Source of the DNA: Acidobacteriota bacterium
GTDB taxonomy: Bacteria > Acidobacteriota > Terriglobia > Acidiferrales > UBA7541
Assembly: GCA_013289825.1 (NCBI GenBank)
Contig: JABCZF010000008.1
Span: 62,001 to 126,000 of the forward strand
DNA length: 64,000 nt
Direction of reading: 5' to 3'
Part shown: one piece after another, positions 34,949 through 44,033 of the stretch
Numbering within the stretch: the stretch's first letter is position 1
How the letters are laid out: each line of letters begins with the position of its first letter
Notes under the pieces: generated by a model
The model's input: the letters and a program-made list of their open reading frames with translations, nothing else
Database searches by the model: none
What the model was told of the DNA's origin: nothing
Position numbers and translations under genes: made by a program

Positions 34949-37477
34949 TCATTCGGGCGAGGCGTGAATTTCGACATAGTCCAGGGCCGCGTGCTCATCA
35001 CCATCAGGGACACCCTCGATGCGGATAGCATCGCCGGGGCGAAGCACCAGACCAACAATTCGCCGGCGCGTGGAAGAATCGCCGCCCGGCTTCGTTGCCG
35101 GCAAATGATCGTCAGCGATCCATTCATCGACGACGCGATCGCCGACCAGCACGCGAAACTTCGACTTGCCGTTGTTCTGGTCAAAGTACTCGACGTCCAT
35201 TTCGTACCGGCCCGCGGCCCCGTCGAAGCGAAACGCCGCGGAACACTTCTCGGCCGGAGGGGCGCACTCGACCGCCTTTCCGCCCGATGCAGTTTCACGT
35301 GGAACAACCTCGAACGGTACGTAGCCTTGGAGGTACATCAATTCCGCCTCGACGCGGCCGGAATAGTGTCCCACCCGTCCGTGCTGATCGACTATGCCGG
35401 AAATTTGAAAAAACCAATTGCAAACGGCATCGCGCCAAACAATGGCGTGCCCGGCTTGATATTCCAAGCGTCTCAACACTTCCTTGTGCCGCTCCTCATC
35501 GACGCGGCCTTTCAACGATTCCCATTGCTGCACAAGTTTTGCCGCGGCTTCCGCGCCTGCATAATGCGAATCGTATATCTGCTGGATGACGGTGTTCCCC
35601 GAATGCAGCACGTGGGTGTACGGCACGTGGTGAAAGAACAGCAGCAATTCGTCCGGAGTGCTGTCCAGTGATTCGTACATCTCTCTAACGGGGGTGCGGT
35701 ACTGATCAACATAACCCGACCCAGTGGCGGCGGTACGGTCCATTCCGATTCCATCGTGGTCAGCGCGGTGCCACTGCCCCCAGCCGTTTCTTTCCGACGA
35801 TTGCACGCCCGGTCCGAAATGGCTGCCAAGAATGTCCGTAAGTGTACCCGCGCCCAGTGGCCCGGTGTAACTTTCATAGATCGGCCAGGACGCGAGTAGC
35901 ATCCCCGAAATTGTTTCGACCAAGGCAGGATGATTTCCAAAGCTGAGACGCGTCCACTCCTCCGCAATGTCCTTGGAACCGAGATTGGGATTCCATGCGA
36001 GCCTGCCATACCCGTAAAGATTCGCCATCGCCAAAGGGTGGCCCATCCAGTTGGCATCCATGCCGACGTTCACAACAGCAACGAATCCGCCGATGGGACG
36101 ATGGAAAGTCTTACCGGCCACAAGATCTTTCACCGCCGAAGGACGCTCGCCGGCGTGCATATCGAAATCGAGCACTTCCTTCCACATGGGCGCAAGAAAA
36201 CACAGATGCCGCTGCTGGCCCGTGTATTCCTGTGTGACTTGCAGCTCGATCGCCTCATTGGTATTTTCTAGCCCGCTGAATAGCGGCGACACCGGTTCGC
36301 GCACCTGGAAGTCTATCGGTCCATGCTTGATTTGGATGATCACGTTGTCGTCGAACTTGCCGTCGAGCGGATGAAAGTTGTCATACGCCGCGCGCGCCCG
36401 GTCATTCTTGGGATCGGTCCAATCGAGGTGGTGGTTGTAAACAAAGGCGCGATAAAAAACTATTCCGCCACGCGGCGCAAGCGCTTGTGCTATCACGTTG
36501 GCAGCATCCGCAGGGGTCCGACCGTAAGTCGCGGGACCGAGGCGGCCCTCCGAATCCGCCTTGACCACAAAGCCCGCAAAATCAGGAATCAGCCGGTAAA
36601 TCTCGTCAACTTTTTTTCGCCACCACTCAGCAACGCGCGGATCTGCGGGATCGAAGGTGTCCAGTCCGCCGATCACTTTTGGGCTGCTGAAGTCCACGGA
36701 AATGGATAGCTGAACTCCCCAGGGGCGAAACACATCGGCAACGCGCGCGAGTTGCGGGAGAAAGCTGTCTTCAAGAACAAGGGGATTTGCATTGACGTTG
36801 TTAATCGCGCTCCCGTTGATCCCCAGGGAAGCGAGCAAACGCGCGTATCCGCCGGCGCGCGTCAAGTCGGATCGCACATTGCCATTTTCAAAGAAAATGG
36901 AACCTCCCGCGTAGCCGCGCTCAATGCGGCCATCGAGGTTGTCCCACTCGTCCACCCAGCGAATCGGTGCATAGGGCTGCTGCGTTTCGTGCAACGCGGA
37001 AATGCTTTCACCGCGCGCGATCTTGCTGAGCAACCGAAACACGCCGTAGAGAACGCCGCGCTCCGAAGTGGAGGTGACCAGGAGGCATGCGAATCCGTGC
37101 GCTTGCTCGGTCGCCAACAGGAATCCGTCGCCTTGAAGATGGACGCGCTCCGGAAGGTCAGGCGACGCCGTTTTCAATGCGAAAACCGTCCCCAGAATAA
37201 TCGTGCTTACGTGCGGCCAGCTCTTCTCTTCCTGCAGCGTGCGCCCCAGCATTGCTCGAATGCCGCGAATCAGTTCGGCTTTTGCGGAATCAAGTACCGG
37301 TGAATCGCCAATCACCACCACGCTAGCAGGCAAGGCCGAGTATTTTTGCGCGGCGCTCTTTTCGAGCGGCGCATAACGGAGCCAGGCGTCACCCCCCGTT
37401 TCCGCACACGCACAGTTTGCCCCGAACGCCACTAACAGAAGCGCGCCGCAAAACGACACAGGTCCCGAACGACGCAT
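34949..37477 (-). CDS. GH67 alpha-glucuronidase with C-terminal beta-sandwich extension
   Basis: The 842-residue precursor has a signal peptide (to about 25). The family's N-terminal domain (LPASVVVIGDSP and on) precedes the TIM barrel. Active-site residues line up with the published Geobacillus enzyme at a constant offset of 25: general acid Glu310 in VVKADSEGRLG, and Asp389 (HGPIDFQ) with Glu417 (VTQEYTGQ) as the base pair. It removes 4-O-methyl-glucuronic acid from xylo-oligosaccharides. After the usual C-terminal domain, about 120 extra residues (from about 715, ETASGGKAVECAPP) look like a beta-sandwich CBM-type module. It is divergent from GH3, with operator 3 between them. Confidence 0.93.
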   Translation of the reverse strand: MRRSGPVSFCGALLLVAFGANCACAETGGDAWLRYAPLEKSAAQKYSALPASVVVIGDSPVLDSAKAELIRGIRAMLGRTLQEEKSWPHVSTIILGTVFALKTASPDLPERVHLQGDGFLLATEQAHGFACLLVTSTSERGVLYGVFRLLSKIARGESISALHETQQPYAPIRWVDEWDNLDGRIERGYAGGSIFFENGNVRSDLTRAGGYARLLASLGINGSAINNVNANPLVLEDSFLPQLARVADVFRPWGVQLSISVDFSSPKVIGGLDTFDPADPRVAEWWRKKVDEIYRLIPDFAGFVVKADSEGRLGPATYGRTPADAANVIAQALAPRGGIVFYRAFVYNHHLDWTDPKNDRARAAYDNFHPLDGKFDDNVIIQIKHGPIDFQVREPVSPLFSGLENTNEAIELQVTQEYTGQQRHLCFLAPMWKEVLDFDMHAGERPSAVKDLVAGKTFHRPIGGFVAVVNVGMDANWMGHPLAMANLYGYGRLAWNPNLGSKDIAEEWTRLSFGNHPALVETISGMLLASWPIYESYTGPLGAGTLTDILGSHFGPGVQSSERNGWGQWHRADHDGIGMDRTAATGSGYVDQYRTPVREMYESLDSTPDELLLFFHHVPYTHVLHSGNTVIQQIYDSHYAGAEAAAKLVQQWESLKGRVDEERHKEVLRRLEYQAGHAIVWRDAVCNWFFQISGIVDQHGRVGHYSGRVEAELMYLQGYVPFEVVPRETASGGKAVECAPPAEKCSAAFRFDGAAGRYEMDVEYFDQNNGKSKFRVLVGDRVVDEWIADDHLPATKPGGDSSTRRRIVGLVLRPGDAIRIEGVPDGDEHAALDYVEIHASPE

Positions 37478-37510
37478 AGAATGGCCTGCCTTCCGTGGAG
37501 CAAACAGTCG

Positions 37511-37526
37511 CCGTGTACGTTAACGG
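37511..37526. promoter_or_regulatory. Putative LacI-family operator 3 (between GH67 and GH3)
   Basis: CCGTGTACGTTAACGG (its reverse complement is CCGTTAACGTACACGG) matches operator 1 with one difference, in reverse orientation. It lies immediately downstream of the predicted GH67 transcription start and overlaps the predicted -35 region of the GH3 promoter, so one bound repressor could block both genes. Confidence 0.6.
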
Positions 37527-37532
37527 TCGTGC

Positions 37533-37561
37533 TATAGTACCAGCCGTTTTTCAGTTTACAA
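37533..37561. promoter_or_regulatory. Divergent promoters of GH67 and GH3 with overlapping -10 boxes
   Basis: On the minus strand TTGTAA (37556-37561), a 16-bp spacer and TACTAT (37534-37539) serve GH67. On the plus strand TATAGT (37533-37538) serves GH3; its -35 region (about 37510-37515) is poor and lies in operator 3. The two -10 boxes share bases. Confidence 0.5.
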
Positions 37562-37589
37562 GTATCGGTATTTTTTCTCGGAGGTTTTG

Positions 37590-39953
37590 ATGAAGCTCTT
37601 TTCTCCCGCCCGGCTGACTCTCGTCGCATCTATCACCTTTGCGGCTTGTGCCCCGGTGTTGCTACGCAGCCAAGCGCAAGATGCGCCCGCCTACCGCAAT
37701 CCAAAGCTCCCCATTGAGCAACGCCTCGGCGATCTCCTCTCGCGCATGACGCTGGAAGAAAAAGTCGCTCAACTCGAAGGCGTCTGGGAAAACCAGCAAT
37801 TCATGAAAACTCCCGAATCGCGCTTTGTGGATGAAAAAGGCGCCTTTCTTCCGGAACGCGCCGCGGTCCTCTTAGCGGATGGCATCGGCCAAATGTCGCG
37901 CCCCAGCGAAGGGCGCGGTCCGCGCGAAATGGCGGAGTTCACCAACACGATGCAGAAGTGGCTGAAAGAAAATACGCGTCTAGGCATTCCCGTTCTATTT
38001 CACGACGAATGCCTTCACGGCCACGTGGCGCAGAAAGGCACTTCCTATCCCGCGGCGATCGGCCTGGCTTCCACTTGGGATCCGGACCTGGTTCACGAAG
38101 TCTTCACCGCTACCGCCGCGGAAGCCCGCGCGCGCGGCGCACAAGAATGTCTGGCGCCGGTACTCGATCTCGCACGGGACCCGCGCTGGGGCCGCACCGA
38201 AGAGACCTATGGCGAAGATCCGTATTTAGTTTCACGCATCGGTGTTGCCGCCATTAAAGGCTTTCAGGGAACGGGACCGTTTATCGACAAGGCCCACGTC
38301 CTGGCCACCGCCAAACATTTCGCTGTCCACGGCCAGCCCGAGGGCGGCACCAACGTTGCGCCCGGCAACTACTCCGAGCGCGTCATTCGCGAATACTGGT
38401 TGAAACCCTTCGAAGCGGCCGTAAGAGAAGCCCATGTCCAGAGCGTGATGGCCTCTTATAACGAGATCGACGGCATCCCTTCGCACAGCAACAAACACCT
38501 ATTGATCGACGTTCTTCGCCACGAGTGGGGTTTCCAGGGTGTCCTGGTCTCCGACTATTTCGGCATCACCGAGCTCATTCGAATTCACCACATCGTCGGC
38601 ACCAAGGAAGCCGCCGCGAGACTCGCGCTGGACTCCGGCGTCGACGTCGAGCTCCCCTTCCCGGATGCCTACCCCACTCTGATCGAGCAGGTGAAGCAAG
38701 GCAAAGTCGCGGAAGCCACGATCGATCACGCCGTAGCAAACCATCTCCGCGAGAAATTTCTGGCTGGACTCTTCGACGATCCTTACGTCGATCCCGCCTA
38801 CGCGGAAAAAATCACCAACAGCGAAGAGCACCAAAAACTATCTCTCCAAGCCGCGCGCGAAACCCTCATCCTCCTGAAAAATCAGAATAACCTTCTCCCT
38901 CTGGACGCCGCCAAGTACAAACACATCGCGGTGATCGGCCCCGACGCAGCCGACGTTCATCTCGGTGGCTACAGCGACAAATCCGGCCGCGGCATCAGCA
39001 TCCTCGAAGGAATCAAAAATCGCGTCGGCTCAGCAGCGGAAGTTCTCTACACCGAAGGCACGAAAATCACCGAAACGCTCCCCGACTGGGACGCCGACAA
39101 AGTAATCCTCGGCGATCCCGACCGCAACGCCAAGCGCATAGCCGAAGCCGTAAAGATCGCGCAAAAATCCGACGTTATCATCCTCGTCCTAGGCGACAAC
39201 GAGCAAACCTCCCGCGAAGCCTGGGCTCCCGAGCACAAAGGCGACCGCGACGATCTCACCCTCCTCGGCAATCAAGACGATCTAGCCAAAGCCATGCTCG
39301 CCACGCACAAGCCGATAGTCGCCGTTCTCCTCCACGGCCGCCCCAACGCCATCACCTACCTGGCCGAAAATGTTCCCGCGATTCTCGACGGCTGGTATCT
39401 CGGCCAGGAAGGCGGGACCGCCGCCGCCGAAGTCCTCTTTGGCGACTACAATCCGGGCGGCAAATTGCCAATCACCGTACCTCGCTCCGTAGGCCAGCTT
39501 CCCGATTACTACTATCAAAAACCCTCCGCCAAACGCGAGTATCTGTTCAGCACCACGCAACCCCTCTACCCCTTTGGCTGGGGCCTTAGCTATTCCACTT
39601 TCAAGTACAGCGATCTTCGCGCCACGCCCGATTCCATCGGCCCCCAAGGCACCACCCGCCTCAGCGTAAACGTGACCAACATCAGCAAAGTCCGCGGCCA
39701 GGAAGTCGTGCAACTCTACATCCGCGACGAAATCAGTTCCGTCACTCGCCCCATCAAAGAACTGCGCGGCTTCCGCAGAATTACTCTCGATCCCGGCCAG
39801 ACAAAAACCGTGGAGTTCACTCTAGGTTTCGACGACCTCTCCTTCCTGAATCGCGACATGCACCGCGTCGTCGAGCCCGGCACCTTCAAGATCATGGCCG
39901 GTGGGAATTCCGTCGACCTGATGGAAACCACCCTCATGGTTGCCGATAGGTAA
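37590..39953 (+). CDS. GH3 beta-glycosidase (beta-xylosidase/beta-glucosidase), secreted
   Basis: The 787-residue enzyme from MKLFSPARLTLVAS has a signal peptide (to about 30), the GH3 TIM barrel (GEDPYLVSRIGVAAIKGFQG, KHF at 242-244, nucleophile Asp322 in VLVSDYFGI), the alpha/beta sandwich domain (with ILVLGDNEQTSREAW, candidate acid/base Glu) and a C-terminal fibronectin-type III domain (RLSVNVTNISKVRGQEVVQLYIRD). It splits terminal beta-xylosyl or beta-glucosyl residues from oligosaccharides; the neighbouring GH67 and GH51 favour xylo-oligosaccharides. GGAGG lies just before the ATG. A TTG one codon upstream is not preferred. Confidence 0.92.
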   Translation: MKLFSPARLTLVASITFAACAPVLLRSQAQDAPAYRNPKLPIEQRLGDLLSRMTLEEKVAQLEGVWENQQFMKTPESRFVDEKGAFLPERAAVLLADGIGQMSRPSEGRGPREMAEFTNTMQKWLKENTRLGIPVLFHDECLHGHVAQKGTSYPAAIGLASTWDPDLVHEVFTATAAEARARGAQECLAPVLDLARDPRWGRTEETYGEDPYLVSRIGVAAIKGFQGTGPFIDKAHVLATAKHFAVHGQPEGGTNVAPGNYSERVIREYWLKPFEAAVREAHVQSVMASYNEIDGIPSHSNKHLLIDVLRHEWGFQGVLVSDYFGITELIRIHHIVGTKEAAARLALDSGVDVELPFPDAYPTLIEQVKQGKVAEATIDHAVANHLREKFLAGLFDDPYVDPAYAEKITNSEEHQKLSLQAARETLILLKNQNNLLPLDAAKYKHIAVIGPDAADVHLGGYSDKSGRGISILEGIKNRVGSAAEVLYTEGTKITETLPDWDADKVILGDPDRNAKRIAEAVKIAQKSDVIILVLGDNEQTSREAWAPEHKGDRDDLTLLGNQDDLAKAMLATHKPIVAVLLHGRPNAITYLAENVPAILDGWYLGQEGGTAAAEVLFGDYNPGGKLPITVPRSVGQLPDYYYQKPSAKREYLFSTTQPLYPFGWGLSYSTFKYSDLRATPDSIGPQGTTRLSVNVTNISKVRGQEVVQLYIRDEISSVTRPIKELRGFRRITLDPGQTKTVEFTLGFDDLSFLNRDMHRVVEPGTFKIMAGGNSVDLMETTLMVADR

Positions 39954-40328
39954 TCGCTACCTGTTCATCGTCGGTCCGCTACACTTCCTGGCCAGGAGCG
40001 ACAATCGGTGTCGTTAAGGAAGGGTGTCAAACACACTGCGCTATTTGCAGTTTTCCTTGGCGTGGTCGTGGGCCGGAATGCGTGCCTCGTCGTCGGCTGG
40101 GCGCCCTAGACCCGCGTTGATCACACGCAAAATGCGTGCTACCTGTATAAGACCTGCGAAGTCCTTCCTGTCTACCACAAAACCCTTGGCAGCCCCTCCA
40201 GGTGACTCTCAGTCTCCCACGGGTTAATGGCCGTCAGTCTGTACACCACGAATGACGGGCCGCCAGCCACTGTTTCTGCCAGGCACTTGGCGTGCGCCGT
40301 TCAATGTGGTCTTCTATGGGGGGACTCT
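39954..40328. other. Intergenic region after GH3
   Basis: No gene supported. There is no clear terminator for GH3. One frame around 40040-40130 encodes a hydrophobic piece (LFAVFLGVVVG) but is interrupted by a stop and lacks a start. Confidence 0.4.
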
Positions 40329-41222
40329 ATGACCTACCCTCGCCAACTACCTGTGGCATTGCTTCTTTCGCTCGTACCTGTTTTGGCCGGCGCACAAGCT
40401 GCCGCGCCGCAAGACAACCAGTCCGTCATCCGCTTCGTCCGCAACCCCGATGCCGCCCCGGACTTCAAACTCACCGCGCTCGACGGCAAGCCGCTCACCA
40501 TCGCCGCGCTGCAAGGCAGAGTTGTCTTCCTCAATTTCTGGGCCACCTGGTGCGGACCTTGCCGTGCAGAAATTCCCGACCTCATCGCCCTGCAAGACCG
40601 CTACAAAGGCCGCCTCCAAATCATCGGCCTCAACGTCGACGACGAACAGGTCGATATTCAGAAGTACGTCGAGGAAACCGGCATCAACTATCCCGTGGCC
40701 ATGACCTCCAATGACGTCCGCATACAATTCGGCGGCATCCCCGCCCTGCCCACTTCTTTCGTCTTGGACACCGCAGGCCGCGTCGTGCAGAAGCACGTCG
40801 GCTTGTGGAATCCCGCGGTTTATGAAACGGAAATTCGCGCTCTCCTCGGCATGCCCATCATGGCCAAAGTCGAAACCTTCGAGGACAAGGGCGAAGTCTT
40901 TCTCGCGCATGCCGATCGCGCCACCGAGCTTCCCGGCGTGGATCTCTCGAAACTCACGCCCGAACAGAAAAAGATCGTCCTCCACCGCTTCAACGCCGAC
41001 GCCTGCACGTGCGGCTGCAAATACACTCTCGCGCAATGCCGCATCTGGGATTCCGCCTGCGCCGTCAGCAAAGCCGCCACAGAAAAAATCATCGCTGAAG
41101 TTTTAGCTGAACCAAAGAACCCCATAGGTCCCGCCGCTCCAACACGGCTGGCGACAGTTCCTGTTCCGACCGGTCCGGCCCCAAAGCCCCAACCAACGCT
41201 TCCGGAAAAGCCCAATGAATAG
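40329..41222 (+). CDS. TlpA-like thioredoxin with Cys-rich C-terminal domain, secreted
   Basis: From MTYPRQLPVALLLSLVPVLAGAQ the 297-residue product has a signal peptide, an AhpC/TlpA thioredoxin fold (about 40-180) with the redox motif WCGPC in FWATWCGPCRAEIPDL, and the cis-Pro in ALPTSFVLD. After this comes a region (about 215-260) with CTCGC, LAQC and DSAC, that is five cysteines in a short stretch, and a Pro-rich tail. The thioredoxin part reduces disulfides in the periplasm. The Cys cluster resembles small metal-binding modules and is not part of canonical TlpA. GGGGGAC precedes the ATG. Confidence 0.82.
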   Translation: MTYPRQLPVALLLSLVPVLAGAQAAAPQDNQSVIRFVRNPDAAPDFKLTALDGKPLTIAALQGRVVFLNFWATWCGPCRAEIPDLIALQDRYKGRLQIIGLNVDDEQVDIQKYVEETGINYPVAMTSNDVRIQFGGIPALPTSFVLDTAGRVVQKHVGLWNPAVYETEIRALLGMPIMAKVETFEDKGEVFLAHADRATELPGVDLSKLTPEQKKIVLHRFNADACTCGCKYTLAQCRIWDSACAVSKAATEKIIAEVLAEPKNPIGPAAPTRLATVPVPTGPAPKPQPTLPEKPNE

Positions 41223-41375
41223 CGGCATCCTCCGGGAACATCGCGCATCGCGCCCGAACATCTTCCGCCCCGTGTGCGTCTTCGTGGCCGGTGTTTTCAC
41301 AACACGTATTTTCACAATCCACCGACCCGCCCCCTGGCTCTTGTCGTAGCCAGCCTGATACTCTTTCGACGGTCG

Positions 41376-42395
41376 ATGCTCTTGCTCGCGAAAATTTTGT
41401 TTTTTCTCGCACTCGTCCTTTCGTTCACAGGGCTTCTTTCTCCTCCCCTGGCTCTCACCATCGGCATTCTGTTCGGTCTCGGTTTCACGCATCCGTACGC
41501 CGCCGCCACACGGACCTCCGCTAGAATCCTCCTCCAGGTATGCGTGGTCGCGCTCGGCTTCGGAATGAATCTGCACGAAGTGCTGAAAGCCGGCCGCGGC
41601 GGCTTCGTCTACACCGCGCTGGGAATTTCGTTTGCGCTCCTGGCTGGTCTGGCTCTCGGGAAGATCTTCGAAGTTCGCGGCAATTCCTCGTTTCTGATTA
41701 CCGCCGGCACGGCAATCTGCGGTGGCAGCGCCATTGCCGCGATCGCTCCAATCCTTCATGCCGACGACCAGGAAATGAGCGTGTCGCTCGGCACAGTGTT
41801 TATTTTGAATTCCGTCGCGCTACTGATTTTTCCGCCGATTGGCGCCGCGCTTCATCTTTCGCAATCGCAATTCGGCCTCTGGGCCGCGCTAGCGATTCAT
41901 GACACAAGCTCCGTAGTCGGCGCCGCCGCCAAATACGGTCCGCAAGCCCTGGTCATCGGCACCACGGTGAAGTTAGCCCGCGCACTCTGGATCGTTCCGC
42001 TAGCGCTCGCCACTGCCGCGATCAAGGGCAGCAAATCCAAGATCGACGGAGCCTCCAAAAGTCGCAGCGAATCGCGGGTCACCGCCGAATCGAGAATTGG
42101 CGGTGAAACGAAAACTGGCCATGAAACGAAAATCCAATTTCCGTGGTTCATTTTGTTTTTTTGTCTCGCGGCAGTTTTCAACACCTACTTCGCAGCCACC
42201 TCTGGTTTCTCCCGGTCACTGTTCACTCTCGGCCGCCTCGGTCTCACGGCTACTCTCTTCCTCATTGGCACGGGAATCTCGCGCTCCACTCTTGAGGAAG
42301 TAGGCTGGCGCCCGATGTTGCAAGGCGTACTTCTCTGGGCCGTGGTGGGGATCACTTCACTTTACTTCATTCGAATCGGCTTGATTGCGTTGTAA
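41376..42395 (+). CDS. YeiH-family putative transporter (UPF0324)
   Basis: The 339-residue protein is very hydrophobic with about ten helices and the family's signatures: LGFGMNLHEVLKAG, TAGTAICGGSAIAAIAPILHADDQEMS (Gly/Ser-rich, probably the substrate path), and AIHDTSSVVGAAAKYGPQAL. It is homologous to YeiH, described as a putative sulfate exporter, but the substrate is uncertain. A cytoplasmic loop near 225-255 is rich in K, S, R and E (SKIDGASKSRSESR). The start is unclear; the ATG at 41376 gives the right helix 1, while longer versions back to 41274 are possible. Confidence 0.8.
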   Translation: MLLLAKILFFLALVLSFTGLLSPPLALTIGILFGLGFTHPYAAATRTSARILLQVCVVALGFGMNLHEVLKAGRGGFVYTALGISFALLAGLALGKIFEVRGNSSFLITAGTAICGGSAIAAIAPILHADDQEMSVSLGTVFILNSVALLIFPPIGAALHLSQSQFGLWAALAIHDTSSVVGAAAKYGPQALVIGTTVKLARALWIVPLALATAAIKGSKSKIDGASKSRSESRVTAESRIGGETKTGHETKIQFPWFILFFCLAAVFNTYFAATSGFSRSLFTLGRLGLTATLFLIGTGISRSTLEEVGWRPMLQGVLLWAVVGITSLYFIRIGLIAL

Positions 42396-42407
42396 ACGTA
42401 TTCAAAA

Positions 42408-42444
42408 GCTCGCACGCGTTCGTTCGAACGGAGAACGCAAGAGC
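42408..42444. terminator. Possible bidirectional terminator hairpin
   Basis: Between two converging genes, GCTC and GCGTT pair with AACGC and GAGC around the 10-bp palindrome CGTTCGAACG (42421-42430). No T-run follows on either side, so its function is uncertain. Confidence 0.35.
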
Positions 42445-42490
42445 CGATAACCCTCTATTTCCTGGAAATTTTTCAAATGATTTTGAGGGT

Positions 42491-43837
42491 CTATTTTTTC
42501 AGCAGGTCCATCACCGCGGAGGTCATGGCTTTTACCCCGGTTCGAATGGCGGGATCTGGCAAGGGAGCGAATTCGCTGGAGTGCGGGCCGGGGAGGCGTG
42601 TGCCTTTTTCCATTGCGTCTTTTAGTTTTGCGGGGTCGGCGGCGCCTAGCCAGAACATGCTCGTGGGCGGCCTGGGATCTTCGAGCGCGAAAAGGCTGAA
42701 GTCTTCGCTGGCCATGATGGGCTCTCCGGGAAGCACATTTTCTTTTCCGAGGGCGCGCTCGAGCGAAGCAGCGACGCGGCGCGTGAGTTCAGGATTGTTG
42801 ATGGTGGCGGGAACGTGGTCTTGGGCCACTTCGACAATGGGTGCGCGCTCGGCGGGAACCCCTGCGGCGGCGGCAAGGCCGTTTGTGATTCTGGAGATTG
42901 CGGCCAGGACTTTCTCGCGCTGCTGGGGATTCATGGTTCGAACGGTGAGCTGCAGGTGGGCTTCATCGGGAATGATGTTGTGTTTCGTGCCGGCGTGGAA
43001 GGAGCCGACCGTGACTACCGTGGGAAGCTGCGGATCCATTTCGCGGCTGACGATGGTTTGCAGCGCGACCACGATTTCCGAAGCGATGACGATAGGATCC
43101 TTTCCCGCTTGCGGCGCGGCGCCGTGGCCGCCGTAGCCGCGGACGGTAATGTCGACGGAATCAGCGCCGGCTAGAAGAGGGCCGGCGTGCCAGGAAACTT
43201 TTCCCGCAGGAACCGCTGACGTGTCATGGAGGGCGAGGACGTAGTCCGGCCTGGGAAATTTGGTGAACAGCCCGGCGCGAAGCATGGCTTGCGCGCCGCG
43301 GACGGTTTCTTCGGCGGGCTGGCCGATCAGGACGACGGTGCCGCTCCAGCGATCTTGGAGTTGCGCGAGCAGACGCGCCGTGCCGAGAAAAACCGTCATG
43401 TGCAGGTCGTGCCCGCAGGCGTGCATTACGCCAACTTCGTCTCCGCCCGCGCGGGCCACTTTTACGCGGCTGGCGTAGGGCAGGCCCGTGTTCTCGATGA
43501 TCGGAAGGGCGTCCATGTCCGTTCGAACGTAAACCGCAGGGCCGGGCCCGTTGCGGAGAACAGCGACGACGCCGTAGGCATCCAGATCGGGCTCAGCGTA
43601 TTGGCCGAAGTGATCGGTGACTTCGTAGCCGGATTTTCTTAGGTCCGCGGCCAGGAGCGCGGAAGTTTCCCTTTCTTGCGCGGAGAGTTCGGGATTTTCG
43701 TGGAGATGTTTGTAGGTTGCCAGGAGTGAGTCGGCTTCCCTGTTGATGCGCTGGTCCAGGTCGTTTTGGGCGAAGAGCGGGGCGGAGATCGAGAGTGCGG
43801 CGAGAGAAAGCACGCCGGTTTGAATTGCGCAGCGCAT
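42491..43837 (-). CDS. Secreted M20-family amidohydrolase (hippurate/indole-acetamide hydrolase type)
   Basis: The 448-residue protein from MRCAIQTGVLSLAALSISAPLFAQ has a signal peptide and the M20D pattern: HENPELSAQE near 45, VYVRTDMDALPI, GVMHACGHDLHMTVFLG (the Cys and His bind the metal), GQPAEETVRGAQAML (catalytic Glu pair), and a dimerisation domain (VTVGSFHAGTKHNIIPDEAHLQLTVR). It cleaves N-acyl amino acids or similar amides. It is divergent from ridA, with 196 bp between. GAGGTGA lies near the start. Members are often cytoplasmic; this one has an N-terminal export signal. Confidence 0.88.
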   Translation of the reverse strand: MRCAIQTGVLSLAALSISAPLFAQNDLDQRINREADSLLATYKHLHENPELSAQERETSALLAADLRKSGYEVTDHFGQYAEPDLDAYGVVAVLRNGPGPAVYVRTDMDALPIIENTGLPYASRVKVARAGGDEVGVMHACGHDLHMTVFLGTARLLAQLQDRWSGTVVLIGQPAEETVRGAQAMLRAGLFTKFPRPDYVLALHDTSAVPAGKVSWHAGPLLAGADSVDITVRGYGGHGAAPQAGKDPIVIASEIVVALQTIVSREMDPQLPTVVTVGSFHAGTKHNIIPDEAHLQLTVRTMNPQQREKVLAAISRITNGLAAAAGVPAERAPIVEVAQDHVPATINNPELTRRVAASLERALGKENVLPGEPIMASEDFSLFALEDPRPPTSMFWLGAADPAKLKDAMEKGTRLPGPHSSEFAPLPDPAIRTGVKAMTSAVMDLLKK

Positions 43838-44033
43838 GGGGTCACCTCGGAAGAGAAGCGGCATTCTAACATTGGTCGACGGCGAAGCAATCATTTCGCT
43901 TTGGCGGCGGGGCCCGGACTGAAGTCTGGGCCATCTGGGCCACTGGCTGGTTGCTAGGGAACGAATTGCGGGCTACACTCGCGCTGAACTTCCAGGAGTT
44001 CGTTTTTCTCGGAGATTAGAATGGAGGGTTGCC

